Assembly: GCA_001692895.1 (NCBI GenBank)
Contig: KV748204.1
Span: forward strand, 434,001 to 498,000
From: Cenococcum geophilum 1.58
Taxonomy: Eukaryota; Ascomycota; Dothideomycetes; Gloniales; Gloniaceae
Reading direction: 5' to 3'
DNA length: 64,000 nt
The position numbers and the translations under genes are program-made. Of this stretch, positions 48,300-58,372 are shown one piece after another (position 1 is the stretch's first letter; each line of letters opens with the position of its first letter). A model generated the notes under the pieces. The model ran no database searches. It saw only the letters and a list, made by a program, of their open reading frames with translations, and had not been told where the DNA came from.

Positions 48300-49579
48300 A
48301 GATGGCCCTAGTAAGATATATACTAGGTTCTTAGGCTAGTATAAGTTTATATAAAGTCTAACTTTTACTTCCTCTACGCATGCTGTTTCCTTCCTATAGA
48401 TAAAGCAGGCTGGTAACTAGGCGGTATACTTATCTTAGCAAAGACAGTACTTAGCCTATTTGGCCTTATAGTCTTTTATATTATAATCTTAAGCGGCACA
48501 TTATCCGCATATCTCTATTTCGCGATATTAGGTTCCTATATATCTATACTAGTAGCATTTAAAACATCGCCTTACCTAGTAGGCGCGATTATATTTTTTA
48601 GTTCTCTTATAGGTGCTATCCTAGTAGAGAACCTTTGTATAGATTACGGTATTCACGCCTAGTATAGTTTTAAATTCTAGTACTAGAGATGCGTCTCTCT
48701 ATTTCTCCTTTAGAGGCTTTAGCTACCTTTAATTAATAATCCTATAGTTACTAAGTGCCCTATAGTTCTCTAGCTTAAACTTTCTAATTACAGCTTTCTT
48801 ATCCATGTTGGTAACGGACCGTATTAGTACGCTATATGCTACTACTCCGTATATAGGTTTTATTACTTAAGAGCTCCTTCCCAGTATCTTTTTTACTTAT
48901 CTTCGTGTCTACGTAGGTTATCTACCTGCGCTAGCATCTTAGCAAATACAAGAACGTCTCCAGATCTAAGGATCTTTAATGCGGTAATCTATGCCTTATT
49001 TACCAAAGTGTTACCCAATTTAGATAGCGCGTTATTTAGCTTCTTTTAGATAACTTTATGCGGCTCTCTAAGGCTCCAAAGGACCTCCATATTAGCCTTT
49101 TTGCTAAATTTAATAACTACGCATCTATACTCTAGTGCGGCTAGAGTCGGGGCAACGCTTATAAAGAGGCGTAACTATACGGACGGGGGCGGTAGTGCGG
49201 CTATAGCAACGTTTGCCCAGCTTTAAACGGCTAATTATAAGCTTCTGTTTTGTGCGGCAGGGGGGGTAGCTATCTCTTAGTTATATTTAATATATTCGAC
49301 TATATTCTTAATAGCTTCTATTTAGCGTTTAAGACGTATAAGGGTCTCTTCCAGTTTCTTTCTAGTGGGCTGTTTAAGAGCTATTTTAATGTACTTTAAC
49401 ACCAAATTAAAGAAGGGCTTGTATACCCTATACGGAAGAGCCTTCCCGTCTGCTTTTTCGTGCGGCGGAGTACTAAATTCAAGGATCTTGGCGATTTCAA
49501 CCGTAATGTTTTGACTGTGCGCGTTGTGGTTTGGGTCGACGCGTCCTACTTCAGGCCACCGACCCTTCTTTTCGGCCAT
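48300..49579 (-). pseudogene. LINE-B ORF1, gag-like RNA-binding protein
   Basis: Starts at ATG 49,579 (MAEKKGRWPEVGRVDPNHN), with the first 85 residues open to 49,322 and closed by a stop. Farther on, 48,390-48,570 is Cys-rich in the pattern of CCHC knuckles (CYKC at the start). This layout, a basic N-terminal part then knuckles directly before ORF2, is usual for Tad1-like LINEs. The N-terminal part is less RIPed than the rest. Confidence 0.65.
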
Positions 49580-49789
49580 CTCTGGATATCAGATGATAGC
49601 CAGAGGGCTTGCAAGAAGAATGCAGCTTAAATTAAAACGCTAGGGGTTGTGGTTGTAGAGTTATTTCAAAAAATTATTTTTCGCAAAGATTGGTGTTTTT
49701 ATAGGCCACATGCTTACCGACTACGTTAGGTACCACCTTATAACTTATACCCTATTTCTTGCCATTTTATGTCTTACTATCTATTTTCT

Positions 49790-49975
49790 ATTACCTATTT
49801 ATTACCTATTACCGACCTTGTGGCAATACCGACCTTGTGGCGATTGAGTAACAGTTACCAAATCATCGTCAGCGTCGTCGTCAGTCCTTTGCCCCTACCT
49901 CATATATATAGAGAGCTTCTAGAGCCAGCTTCAATCGACAGAGTTCTTATGAGTGACTTGTCCGTCCGACAGCAT
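49790..49975 (+). repeat. LTR-like remnant related to the Copia-D LTR
   Basis: Contains CCTCATATATATAGAGAGC followed by TTCTAGAGCCAGC (near 49,897-49,930) and ends GTCCGACA before AGCCCGG, mirroring the Copia-D LTR (TATATATAGAGGCTCTAAAGCC, ending before GTTATAAGCCC). ACCGACCTTGTGGC occurs twice in a row near 49,811-49,843. Only one end is readable, so it is a solo or eroded LTR; not RIPed. Confidence 0.5.
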
Positions 49976-50778
49976 CTTAGCCCGGCTGAGAAACGATCGA
50001 GCCGATTCCACCCACTCACCCCCCGGTTGTCTGATGCTGAAAGTGTGCCAGCACCATAGAAGGTAGGACCTCAACACAAGGCATATTCAGCGAAGACGTG
50101 TGCAGCACCGGCTTCAGACGTGAAAGTGCAGCAGCTACTGCATGTGATCACATAAGTATGAACAAGGAAGAGACACCTGCTTGTGAAGAGCATGAAGATC
50201 AATGCGGCCGAATTCTAAATGGCACAGCAGTAAATTTACACTTCCATGACCACCCTCTTTTGGTCTACTTTGAGAGGACGGGCGCGCCGAGTGACACGTG
50301 GTCGTTTGGCAGGTGAGGTCAAGAAGTGGCTTGGGACTGATGTCTGGTCAGGTAAGGCGGGTCATGACCTAGCTTCTACTAGGGAAAGGAAGGAGCGCGC
50401 GGAGTGGGGGGAAGCAAGGTCAAGAAATAGCTTCTGCTGCGGGCCTGAGGCGTGGGGAGGTGGTAACATTCTCAAGTGATGAATTGTGAGTTATCTAGTT
50501 ATCTAATAAGGGTACTACGCTGAGAAGGCGCCGATTGACAAAGACACCCAAATTCGCGGTCACGAGGTCGGCTGTAGGTGGATCTGCAGGGGTTTCGACG
50601 CCACAGCCTAATTCGAGGATTTGGCTGGAAACTTATTAGGCTTCTTAGGCTTGTAAGGGCTCTCACTTATCCTCACTCATATCCTGCCAACCAACGGCAA
50701 CAAGTTCCTCACCCCATCCATGACCTTCAGGATGCACGATGTACAGACTCAGCTCTACAAAATTCGATATGTCCTTAA
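49976..50778. other. GC-balanced unique-looking DNA, no gene recognised
   Basis: Not RIPed. Several short overlapping open frames exist (50,098-50,316; 50,246-50,479; 50,578-50,778) but none has a recognisable domain, and they lie in different frames over each other. It is probably intergenic flank, perhaps with eroded internal sequence of the LTR-like remnant. It ends with the TAA duplication of the Harbinger transposon at 50,776-50,778. Confidence 0.45.
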
Positions 50779-50829
50779 GGGCACGTTCGATAACTTTTTT
50801 TGGCCAGGTCAACTCCACCAGGTGGGCGC
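50779..50829 (+). repeat. Left 51-bp TIR of the Harbinger element
   Basis: GGGCACGTTCGATAAC, seven T, GGCCAGGTC and CCACCAGGTGGGCGC in sequence. The right TIR is 54,375-54,410 joined across the insertion to 61,521-61,535; one mismatch between the two. Confidence 0.9.
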
Positions 50830-51000
50830 TCTAAAAAATCCACCTGGGTCTACCTGGGCCCACCTGGTCGCGAACGGGCCACCGATATCGATATCCACCT
50901 GGTAAATACTGTCCGTTCGACGCCCCAGGTGGATTTTGGGCAAATTGGCCGTCTTAGCAACTAAAAAGGAGGTCTGACCTGGCCAGGTGGAGACGTGCGC
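50830..51000. promoter_or_regulatory. Subterminal CCAGGTGG cluster, left
   Basis: At least five ACCTGG/CCAGGT words in both orientations within 170 bp, matched by a similar cluster at 54,275-54,390. Harbinger transposase partners bind subterminal repeats; these are candidates for such sites. Function is inferred. Confidence 0.5.
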
Positions 51001-51321
51001 GTTAACCGCGACTGGGCTCCCAAATGTAGTATAGCAGCGAGTTTTATTAGCAATTTAAGCCACCTAGGTAGTCTACCTAGGCGAATTTCACAAGTACCTA
51101 CCGTTTTGAAGGGGGGGTACTTATTAAACCCCGGCACGACCAAGTCAAACGATTCTGCCTTCCTTTACGATATTTTTGACCTATTCTTACTATCACGTGA
51201 TCCAACCATAAAGCCTTATATATTGGCTATAGTATCTATAGGCGTTCTAGCAATGATATCGCTGCTTTATATACTTATTAAGTGTGCGAGAAACCTTCTA
51301 GCATTAAATGGCAGGCGCTAG
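50995..51321 (+). CDS. Short open frame of unclear reality, 108 aa
   Basis: An open frame with a hydrophobic segment (ILAIVSIGVLAMISLLYILI, about residues 77-96) close to its C-terminus, lying between the left TIR and the transposase. It has no recognised domain. It could be the 5' leader or a first exon of the transposase gene, or chance. It overlaps part of the subterminal repeat cluster. Confidence 0.2.
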   Translation: MRVNRDWAPKCSIAASFISNLSHLGSLPRRISQVPTVLKGGYLLNPGTTKSNDSAFLYDIFDLFLLSRDPTIKPYILAIVSIGVLAMISLLYILIKCARNLLALNGRR

Positions 51322-51399
51322 CAACTTATTAACCCTCTGCGCGGTGAGGCAAGAACGGTAGAGCTGTTATATAGTCCTCTGTAGGCGCTTAAAACGGTA

Positions 51400-52450
51400 A
51401 CACGCCTTAATTAACGAATATTTAAATTACTCCTTAACCGGCTTGTCAGCGACTACAAATTATACGCGCAGGAAGGTATATTGGTAGAGCAGAAGCTGAT
51501 GATATTTATAGCTAGATATAGGGGTAGGTTAACTAGGAAGTTCGTAGCGTAGGAGTTTTAGCACTCAACGTCTACAATAAGCCTATTAGTAGGTAATATT
51601 TAATAGGTAATAGGACGCTATAACTAACCTCTATTAGCGCCTTCTATAAGGTTCTTAATGCTCTATATAAGCTGCATAAGGATATTATTAAGCTACCGCC
51701 TAATTAAACGCCTAAACGGGTAGAATCTAACAATAAGATATAGCCCTTTTTTATAGATTGTATTAGCGCACTTAACGGCTTATATATACCAATATCAATT
51801 CCTAAAGCTTAGCAACCAGCATAGCGTAATAGAAAAGGCTAGATCTTATAGAATGTATTTACGGCATATAATTTTAATATAAACTTTGTATTAATTATAC
51901 CTGGATAGAAAGGCTCTATATATAACAGCCGCGTGTTCGCTTTTATAAAGGATAGTAGCTTTTATATACCTCTGGGTCGCTATTATTTAGCAGACGCTAG
52001 CTACGCTACAAACAATCCTATAGTGCTTATTCTATATTAGAAGGTGTAATATTATCTAAAGGAATAGGTAAAGGTAAGTAAGAGGCCAAAGAATAAAAAA
52101 GAACTGTTTAACTTACGCTACACTTCCTTAAGGAATGTAATTAAACAAGCATTTAGTATCTTAAAGGCCTGCTTTCCTATACTTAATAAGGGCCGCAAGG
52201 GCTATAGCTTAAAGACTTAGGTTAAGATTGTATAGGCGTTAACGGCAATTTATAACTTTATAAATATAAACGGCTAGGACCTAAATAAGGAGGACTCTGG
52301 CTATATAAGTAAGGAGGATTTAGATACTGATAAATTTATAATTCCATATAGAATAGATAAGTAGAGAATAAGCTAGCGGCGGGAGGATATAGTAAAGGCA
52401 ATGTGGAAGCAGTATCTAGAGATTCTAGATATAAGAGGTGTTAATATTTA
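51400..52450 (+). pseudogene. PIF-Harbinger DDE transposase (DDE_4), pseudogene
   Basis: The nuclease that excises and inserts the element at TWA sites. The N-terminal part has a helix-turn-helix-like stretch (EQKLMIFIARYRGRLTRKF, near 51,490-51,545, followed by HSTSTIS). The DDE_4 core follows: PFFIDCISALNG near 51,743-51,780 (first Asp), GRYYLADASYATNNP near 51,975-52,020 (second Asp), and KKELFNLRYTSLRNVI near 52,095-52,145 (catalytic Glu in ELFN), then FSILKACFPIL. Length of about 350 codons fits the family. In-frame stops, nearly all TAG/TAA in place of glutamine or tryptophan codons, make it non-functional. Confidence 0.9.
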
Positions 52451-52559
52451 ATAAAGAAGCAATAAAAATAGAGGTAGAAGTTTTTAAATTAGTAAGCGGT
52501 AGAAATAATTAATCTATAAACGGAGTATCTAAAGCAGTAAAATAACGTGCAACACCACT

Positions 52560-54104
52560 AATAAAAAAGTTGTAATAGATAATTTAATTATAGCTTAATT
52601 ATATTACTAGCTTTCTTATCTAATTAAGCTAATTTCCTTAAGCCTCTTATCTACCATTAACCTCTACTACTTCGTTAATTAACACTAGCTGCTTAATATA
52701 TATAGGCTTTAGCCGTATATCAGCTATTAGTTAATCTATATACCTATTTTAAGCGTTACCGCTAAAAGAATTAAAGATATAGGTCCTACTTTCCACTTTA
52801 AACGCTTTTAGAATAAGCTACTAATTAGCGGCAGTAAGGTGCCTAAAGTCCTTAATAAAGCTATATATAGCCCTCTCTATTGGCGAGCTTTTTAATACTA
52901 ATAGCGTTGTCTCTAAGGCACTAAAAGCCGCCATTACTTTACTAATACTCTCACTTAAAGCCTCCAACCCTTTTACTATCCTTAATAAACGGCTTTAATT
53001 AGCAGCTTTAGCTACGTTCTTTGTTAACTACTGTACCATATTAAGGTCCTTTGCTTTCTAGGTATTTTAAAGCTTCTTTCCTATAGTTAGTAATAGTAAC
53101 TAGCTTACCGGAGACAACGCTATACTAAGTACTAATAGGGAACGTAAGGGTATTAAAAGCCTAGATAAGGAAGCAGGTAAGGGAGTAATACCCCAGCGTT
53201 CTATTAGTGTGCCAGATGGACTCCATTTAATTATTTAAAGTAGAGCATTTAAATACTTAGTATCCTCATTTTCCTTCTCGCGCTCTACGTCTATATTAAA
53301 CAAGCTAATATTATTGTCTTCCTAATTGTTTTAAGCCGAATTCTCATTAAGCGCGTTATTAATTAACGTAGCGTGTTTGCCGCTGGCCATCTTACCCTTA
53401 AAAAGCTCCTTCAGCTATTTAAAATACGGTAGGTACTTCTTCCTAAAAGCCCTCCTTTTAATATACTGATTAAAATAGCTATCTATCACTCCAGGTTCAT
53501 TAGTATATGGAAGACCAGTAACCTTATACCTCCCCTAGCCAGAACACGCCTTAATATAAGCCTCCCATTTACGCCAGTATATCTTCCAGTAGTTATACTT
53601 ATTTATCAGCTGCTCTATAGTAAGAACCTAGCCTAATTTTAAGCTAATAAAGCTAATAGCATTGGTATAGTCGGTAGCTTTAAAGGTAGCCCCATTCGTT
53701 TCCTTGCCCTAGGTTATTAATAACCTTAGGAAGTCTAAGAAGGCCTTATTTGAGGCTAGAAGCCATAAAAATTGAGCCTACCTATTAATAACTTCACCTT
53801 CCTATATAGTCTTCTTCCTCTAAGTCCTTTTAGCAGCCGGCTTGCTAGTGTCCTAATCCTTATCCTACTTACTAGCCGTAAGAGTTGTTGCTACTATGAT
53901 CATCCTTAGCCGCTTCCTTAAAGACTTTATCACAGATATTAATATAGGCGCTTGTGCGGGTTTAGTAGAGGTAGTAGCTACTTTAAAGGACGTTATACTA
54001 GGTATAGTATTCAGGGGAAGGGTGCTGGCAGAGGTATGGGTAAATACAGTGACGTCAGCAGTGTCGGCAGGGCTGCCCTCTATGGGCGTATCGTCGTCGG
54101 CCAT
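52560..54104 (-). pseudogene. Harbinger second ORF, Myb/SANT-like candidate
   Basis: Convergent with the transposase. It starts at ATG 54,104 (MADDDTPIEGSPADTADVTV), is open to 53,865 and is then decayed but protein-like to about 53,480 with a basic patch (KSLRKRLR). In PIF-Harbinger elements the partner ORF is a Myb/SANT-like DNA-binding protein that helps the transposase enter the nucleus and find the ends. The position, strand and acidic/Thr-rich start fit; the SANT helices themselves are too eroded to score by eye. Confidence 0.55.
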
Positions 54105-54818
54105 TAAAAGTAGTAAGCAGATATTGCGAATTGGTTAATATTAATGAGGCTCTAACTAATCGTTCTACATAGGACCTTTTTAACGTCCTGGGCGGATTAT
54201 ATAACTATTAACCTCCTCACCGCCCTTTTTATCTAGCGACGCTCCTTTCTAGCGAATCGCCTACTAAACGAACGCCTTCTACCAGGTGGAAAGCACCCCT
54301 GCTTTGGCGTCTAGAAGAGGCGCTTACACCCTGCAGATTGCGCCCAGGTGGGCCTTAAAAGTATCAACCTGGCTGCGCCCACCTGGTGGAGTCGACCTGG
54401 CCAAAAAAAGGTATCGGAGGTCCGGGTTAAGCTTGGCATAACCTCGGGTTACGCACGACCCCCCAAGGTCTTCAACATATCGTTCAAATATCACCCCCCC
54501 CCTTTGGTGGTGGCCCCTACTTTTCGGACGCGTTTTTGAGGCCTAGGTTAGTACTGGGTTAGTATAGAGGTCCTCGTCGCGCGCCATTGACCTCACCGTC
54601 GCCTCGACAATCCCATTTTCTAACCCTCTGCTGTTCTTGTGCCCGCGCTGGCTCCTAGCTCGCGCGGGGCTTCTAATTTTATATAGAAAGGCCTGCTATA
54701 ATTCTAATTCTATAATATAGAGCCCTCTTCTTCTCCTTCTTTATTAATATTTACGCGTTCGGTAGCTTTATTTACCCATGCCGCGCTTACGCGTTTGCCC
54801 CCTTACCTCTTGCGGATA

Positions 54819-57400
54819 TAGAGTCTCTTAAGAATCTTCTTACCCTACGGTCTACTACGGAAGCCCCCCTAGCCTCCTTCCCCTATAGCCTCCAGAATAA
54901 ATTTAAGGCCCAGATAGCACGGCTGTAGGATATTTATAAGGCCTAGCGCTCGAAGAATACTATAAGGGCGTACAAGCCAAAGCAGAAAGAGTGGGAAGAC
55001 TGGTACGCGAGACTAGAAGGCAATACGGACGGCGCCCGGGTAACGGAAGATAAGCTTTGCTTATTTTTAGAGCAGTAAGTTATTAATTAAGAATCGCGGG
55101 CCGCTGGCTATTAAAAACGGAAGTTAAAATAGAAAGAGATATGGAAAGATGGCAAGCGGGTAAAGAAGAGGCAGAAGATAACCGCAGGAGGGCCGCTAGG
55201 GGGAAAGGCAGCCGCAGGGGCAGCCGCAGCTATAGGGGAGGAAGCTATAAAGGAGGAAGAGATATGGGACGAGGAGGCCCTAGACGCCCTATTTAACGAG
55301 ACAGTCCAATACTTAGTTATAAATAGCTACATCTCCGCTATTACTAAGCTCTATGTATGGCAGTTAGAAGGTAAGACCTCGCAGCCGCTACGGGGGGTAA
55401 AGCTCTCGGTGGTACTAGACAGCATCCGCCGCAACAAGGACCGAATTTGACGCGTTAACTTTATTAATTGAGGCCTATTTATAATTACTGGTGGTTACGA
55501 TATTAAAGGGCTTAAAAAGGCAATTACTTAGTGCTAGGAGACGGGCTCTAAGAAGCTAGGCTTAATTAAGTCTTACCTTTAAACTATAGCTAAGCATTTA
55601 TTAGGTTTATATATACCCTATCTAGTCCATATAGCTACCGTTTTCTAACCCGTTCCTTAGACTATACTACCGTTACCTAGGGTAAAAGTAGACGGGACGT
55701 TTAGCTTGCTAACCTTATCCTTATTAAACTAGAGAACGAAGGGCTAAAACTAGATAAGTTAGCGCCGTATATAATTATGTTAATAATATAGGGGAAGTAG
55801 AATTAGCACGGTAAGGTTAAGTATATGGGCTATATGCGTAATACTAACCCTATCCTCTACCCTCTCTCTATAATAGCCTTCTACTTCTTTAACCGCTAGG
55901 GTAAGGACGGCGCTAAGAGCTTCCCATTCTTTTGGCAGCTAGAGGACTATTACGGCCTATATATCTTCCCTAGCAGTATTAAAGTACCGTAACGGCCGTT
56001 AAGCTATTATACGCAGTTTAAATGGAATAAAAAGATATTCTAGGGGGTAGGGATTTATTTAAAAGAGAAGACCTATAGCGCCCGTAAGCAGAGCGTCTAG
56101 TATACTAAGCTTAGCAGCGTTAAGGAGACCTAAATTAGACGGGCCGGATGCTGGAATACGGACGCGATAATAGGAGCCTACCTCAGCTATCTACCCCATG
56201 CGTTTATGTGGTTAATCGCCAGCTTCCTAAAGAAAGGAAAGGGCTACTTTTTTTCCCGCGTACGGGAGGTGCCGGAGAAAGTACTCTGTTTAAAGATATA
56301 GCCTAAGACTAATGTTTAGCTAAAACGTATAGAGACCTATTATCTAAAGAGGGTAGATAATAAGGTTGTATGGCTTAACCTTACGGGCTTAGGATTTCTA
56401 CGCCTCCTCCACGCGCTTAGGGTAATCCTATTATAGGACTTAGTAATCCTACGCAAGTAATTCCCGCTCCACCCTCTATAAAAGGACCCCCTCTTTGGCT
56501 ATAAGGAGTACTAGAGGTTTACCACGTAGGTAGAAAGCTCGCTAGCTAGCGTAGTTACGCCGGACGAGATAATAATGCGGAAATACTAGCCCGCCTATAA
56601 GGCCGTAGCTAAGCTAAAATACGAGGCCGCAATCTTAGAGATAAAGGGGGTTTAATTACGCGTATAGACGATCTTAGAACGCCTTAGCGAGATAGAAAGG
56701 TTATTAGCATTATTCGCACCTATATAGATCTAGCAAGGGAAGATAGGTATCTAGATAGGGCCTACGGAGTCCATATATCCGTCTTTAGACGGCTCTATAC
56801 CCGTACCTATGCCCACACCCATACCTATACCTACACCCGTACCTATACTTATACCCGCATCCGTTCCTAAACGCGTTAATAGCCAGATTCCGTCTTTAGA
56901 TAAACCCTTTCCTATATATCCAACCCCTATAGAGATACTAAGGGGTCCTTAACTGTCTACCGCCGTAGAGCCTACTTAGCTGTCTACTATAACGTCTACT
57001 ATACCCCTATAGCAGCTGCCGCAAGCTTCTACTATACCCCCGCTATAGCTGCCGCAGCTACCACAGGCTAACGCTTAACCTCTTCTATTTATTCTTAACC
57101 TGTAGGCACTACTAAGGAAATATAAGATACTTTAGGGCGGTAATTTGGTGTTCTAGCTCTAGACTAAGTAGACTTTAGGGCTAGCAGGTAGGCCGTTAAT
57201 TAAAGCTCTTAATCGCTGCTAGGGGGCGCGCTGGCGGGTTAACGGCGAGGCTATATTCTACAGCCGTCGCCGTAGAATAATTAAGGATGTTAGACGGCGC
57301 GTAGAAGACGGTATGGTAAAAGACGAGAGACAGGCTATTAACTAGCTAGAACAGCTACGAGGTCCGCGTTTTTTAGATTGGCTTTATAAGAATATCTAAA
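54819..57400 (+). pseudogene. Crypton recombinase ORF, copy 1
   Basis: Equivalent to the copy 2 ORF at an offset of 3,555 bp; its start codon position now reads ATA at about 54,818. Same domain order: a lysine-rich N-terminal region, an alanine/glycine-rich linker (about 55,185-55,250), the core-binding and catalytic tyrosine recombinase parts, a WPKTDVW-like region (about 56,295-56,330) and the GCR1_C-like tail (about 57,135-57,390). Around 56,820-56,870 are proline/threonine dipeptide-like repeats (PxPxPx). It carries more stops than copy 2 in some places and fewer in others. Confidence 0.75.
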
Positions 57401-57410
57401 TAGTTATTTT

Positions 57411-57732
57411 ACTGTAGTAACTAAGACACCTTAATATATAACTGCCTCTATATATAACTACACTATAGTAACTAAGACGCCTTAATGTATGACTGCACTA
57501 CAGTAACCAAGACGTCTTAATATAGGACTACTAGTGACCAAGACGTCTTAATATAGGACTGCACTGTAGTGACCAAGACGCCTTAATATATAACTGTACT
57601 ATAGTAACTAAAACGCCTTAATATAGGACTACACTATATTAACTAAGACGCCTTAATATAGGACTATACTATAGCAACTAAGACGTCTTAATATAGGACT
57701 ATATTATAGTAACTGAGACGCCTTAATATAGG
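57411..57732. repeat. 35-bp minisatellite, Crypton copy 1
   Basis: About nine units built on AGTAACTAAGACGCCTTAAT followed by ATAGGACTGCACTAT. Lies between the end of the recombinase ORF and the element's 3' end. Confidence 0.9.
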
Positions 57733-58372
57733 AATGGAACGCGTTTAGGTGTTATAAATTTAGAGCAATATTATGCGACCGTCTAGAGGTACCGATCTAA
57801 TACATATTATATACCTTTTCGCCTAAAATCGCGTACGAAGGTACTTGGGGGCGGTCGCTACGCGACCTCGTATAGGGTTCAGGCGCGTTATTAGTAGGGG
57901 TGGCCCTAACCTCGTATTAACCCGGGTTGTAACCGCGCTAAATGACCCCCCCCGATATATAATAGGTATCGGAGGTCCGGGTTAAGCTTAGCATAACCTT
58001 AGGTTACGCACGACCCCCTAAGGTCTTCGACATATCGTTTAAATATTACCCCCCCCCTTTAGTGGTGGCCCCTACTTTTCGGACGCGTTTTTGAGGCCTA
58101 GGTTAGTACTGGGTTAGTATGGAGGTCCTCGTCGCGCGCCATTAACCTTACCATTGCCTCAACAATCCCATTTTCCAACCCTCTGCTGTTCTTATGCCCG
58201 CGCTAGCTCCTAGCTCGCGCGGGGCTTCTAATTTTATATAGAAAGGCCTACTATAATTCTAATTCTATAATATAGAGCCCTCTTCTTCTCCTTCTTTATT
58301 AATATTTACGCGTTCGGTAGCTTTATTTACCCATACCGCGCTTACGCGTTTGCCCCCTTACCTCTTACAGAT

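Larger units (their letters stand above)
43465..49620 (-). mobile_element. LINE-B, Tad1-like non-LTR retrotransposon, decayed
   Basis: A minus-strand LINE of about 6.1 kb. The 3' end is marked by a run of T at 43,465-43,474, i.e. a short poly(A) tail on the coding strand. ORF2 (endonuclease, RT, RNase H) occupies about 47,800 to 43,900 and ORF1 begins at 49,579. The 5' end is close to 49,620, where RIPed composition gives way to normal DNA. It is a different family from LINE-A: it has a recognisable RNase H and the RT sequences differ. Confidence 0.88.
54411..57965 (+). mobile_element. Crypton copy 1, 3,555 bp
   Basis: Starts GTATCGGAGGTCCGGG and ends CGATATATAATAG, directly followed by copy 2. 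No TIRs and no target duplication, as in Cryptons. It encodes a tyrosine recombinase-like protein with a GCR1_C-like tail and carries a 35-bp minisatellite after the ORF. It has the same length as copy 2, so the two differ by substitutions, mostly C/T and G/A. Promoter-like TTTTATATAGAAAGG at about 54,674. Confidence 0.88.

Noticed and set aside
50098-50905. Four overlapping short open frames
   Set aside because: They are in different frames over each other, have no domains, and some run into the Harbinger TIR; likely chance in non-RIPed DNA.
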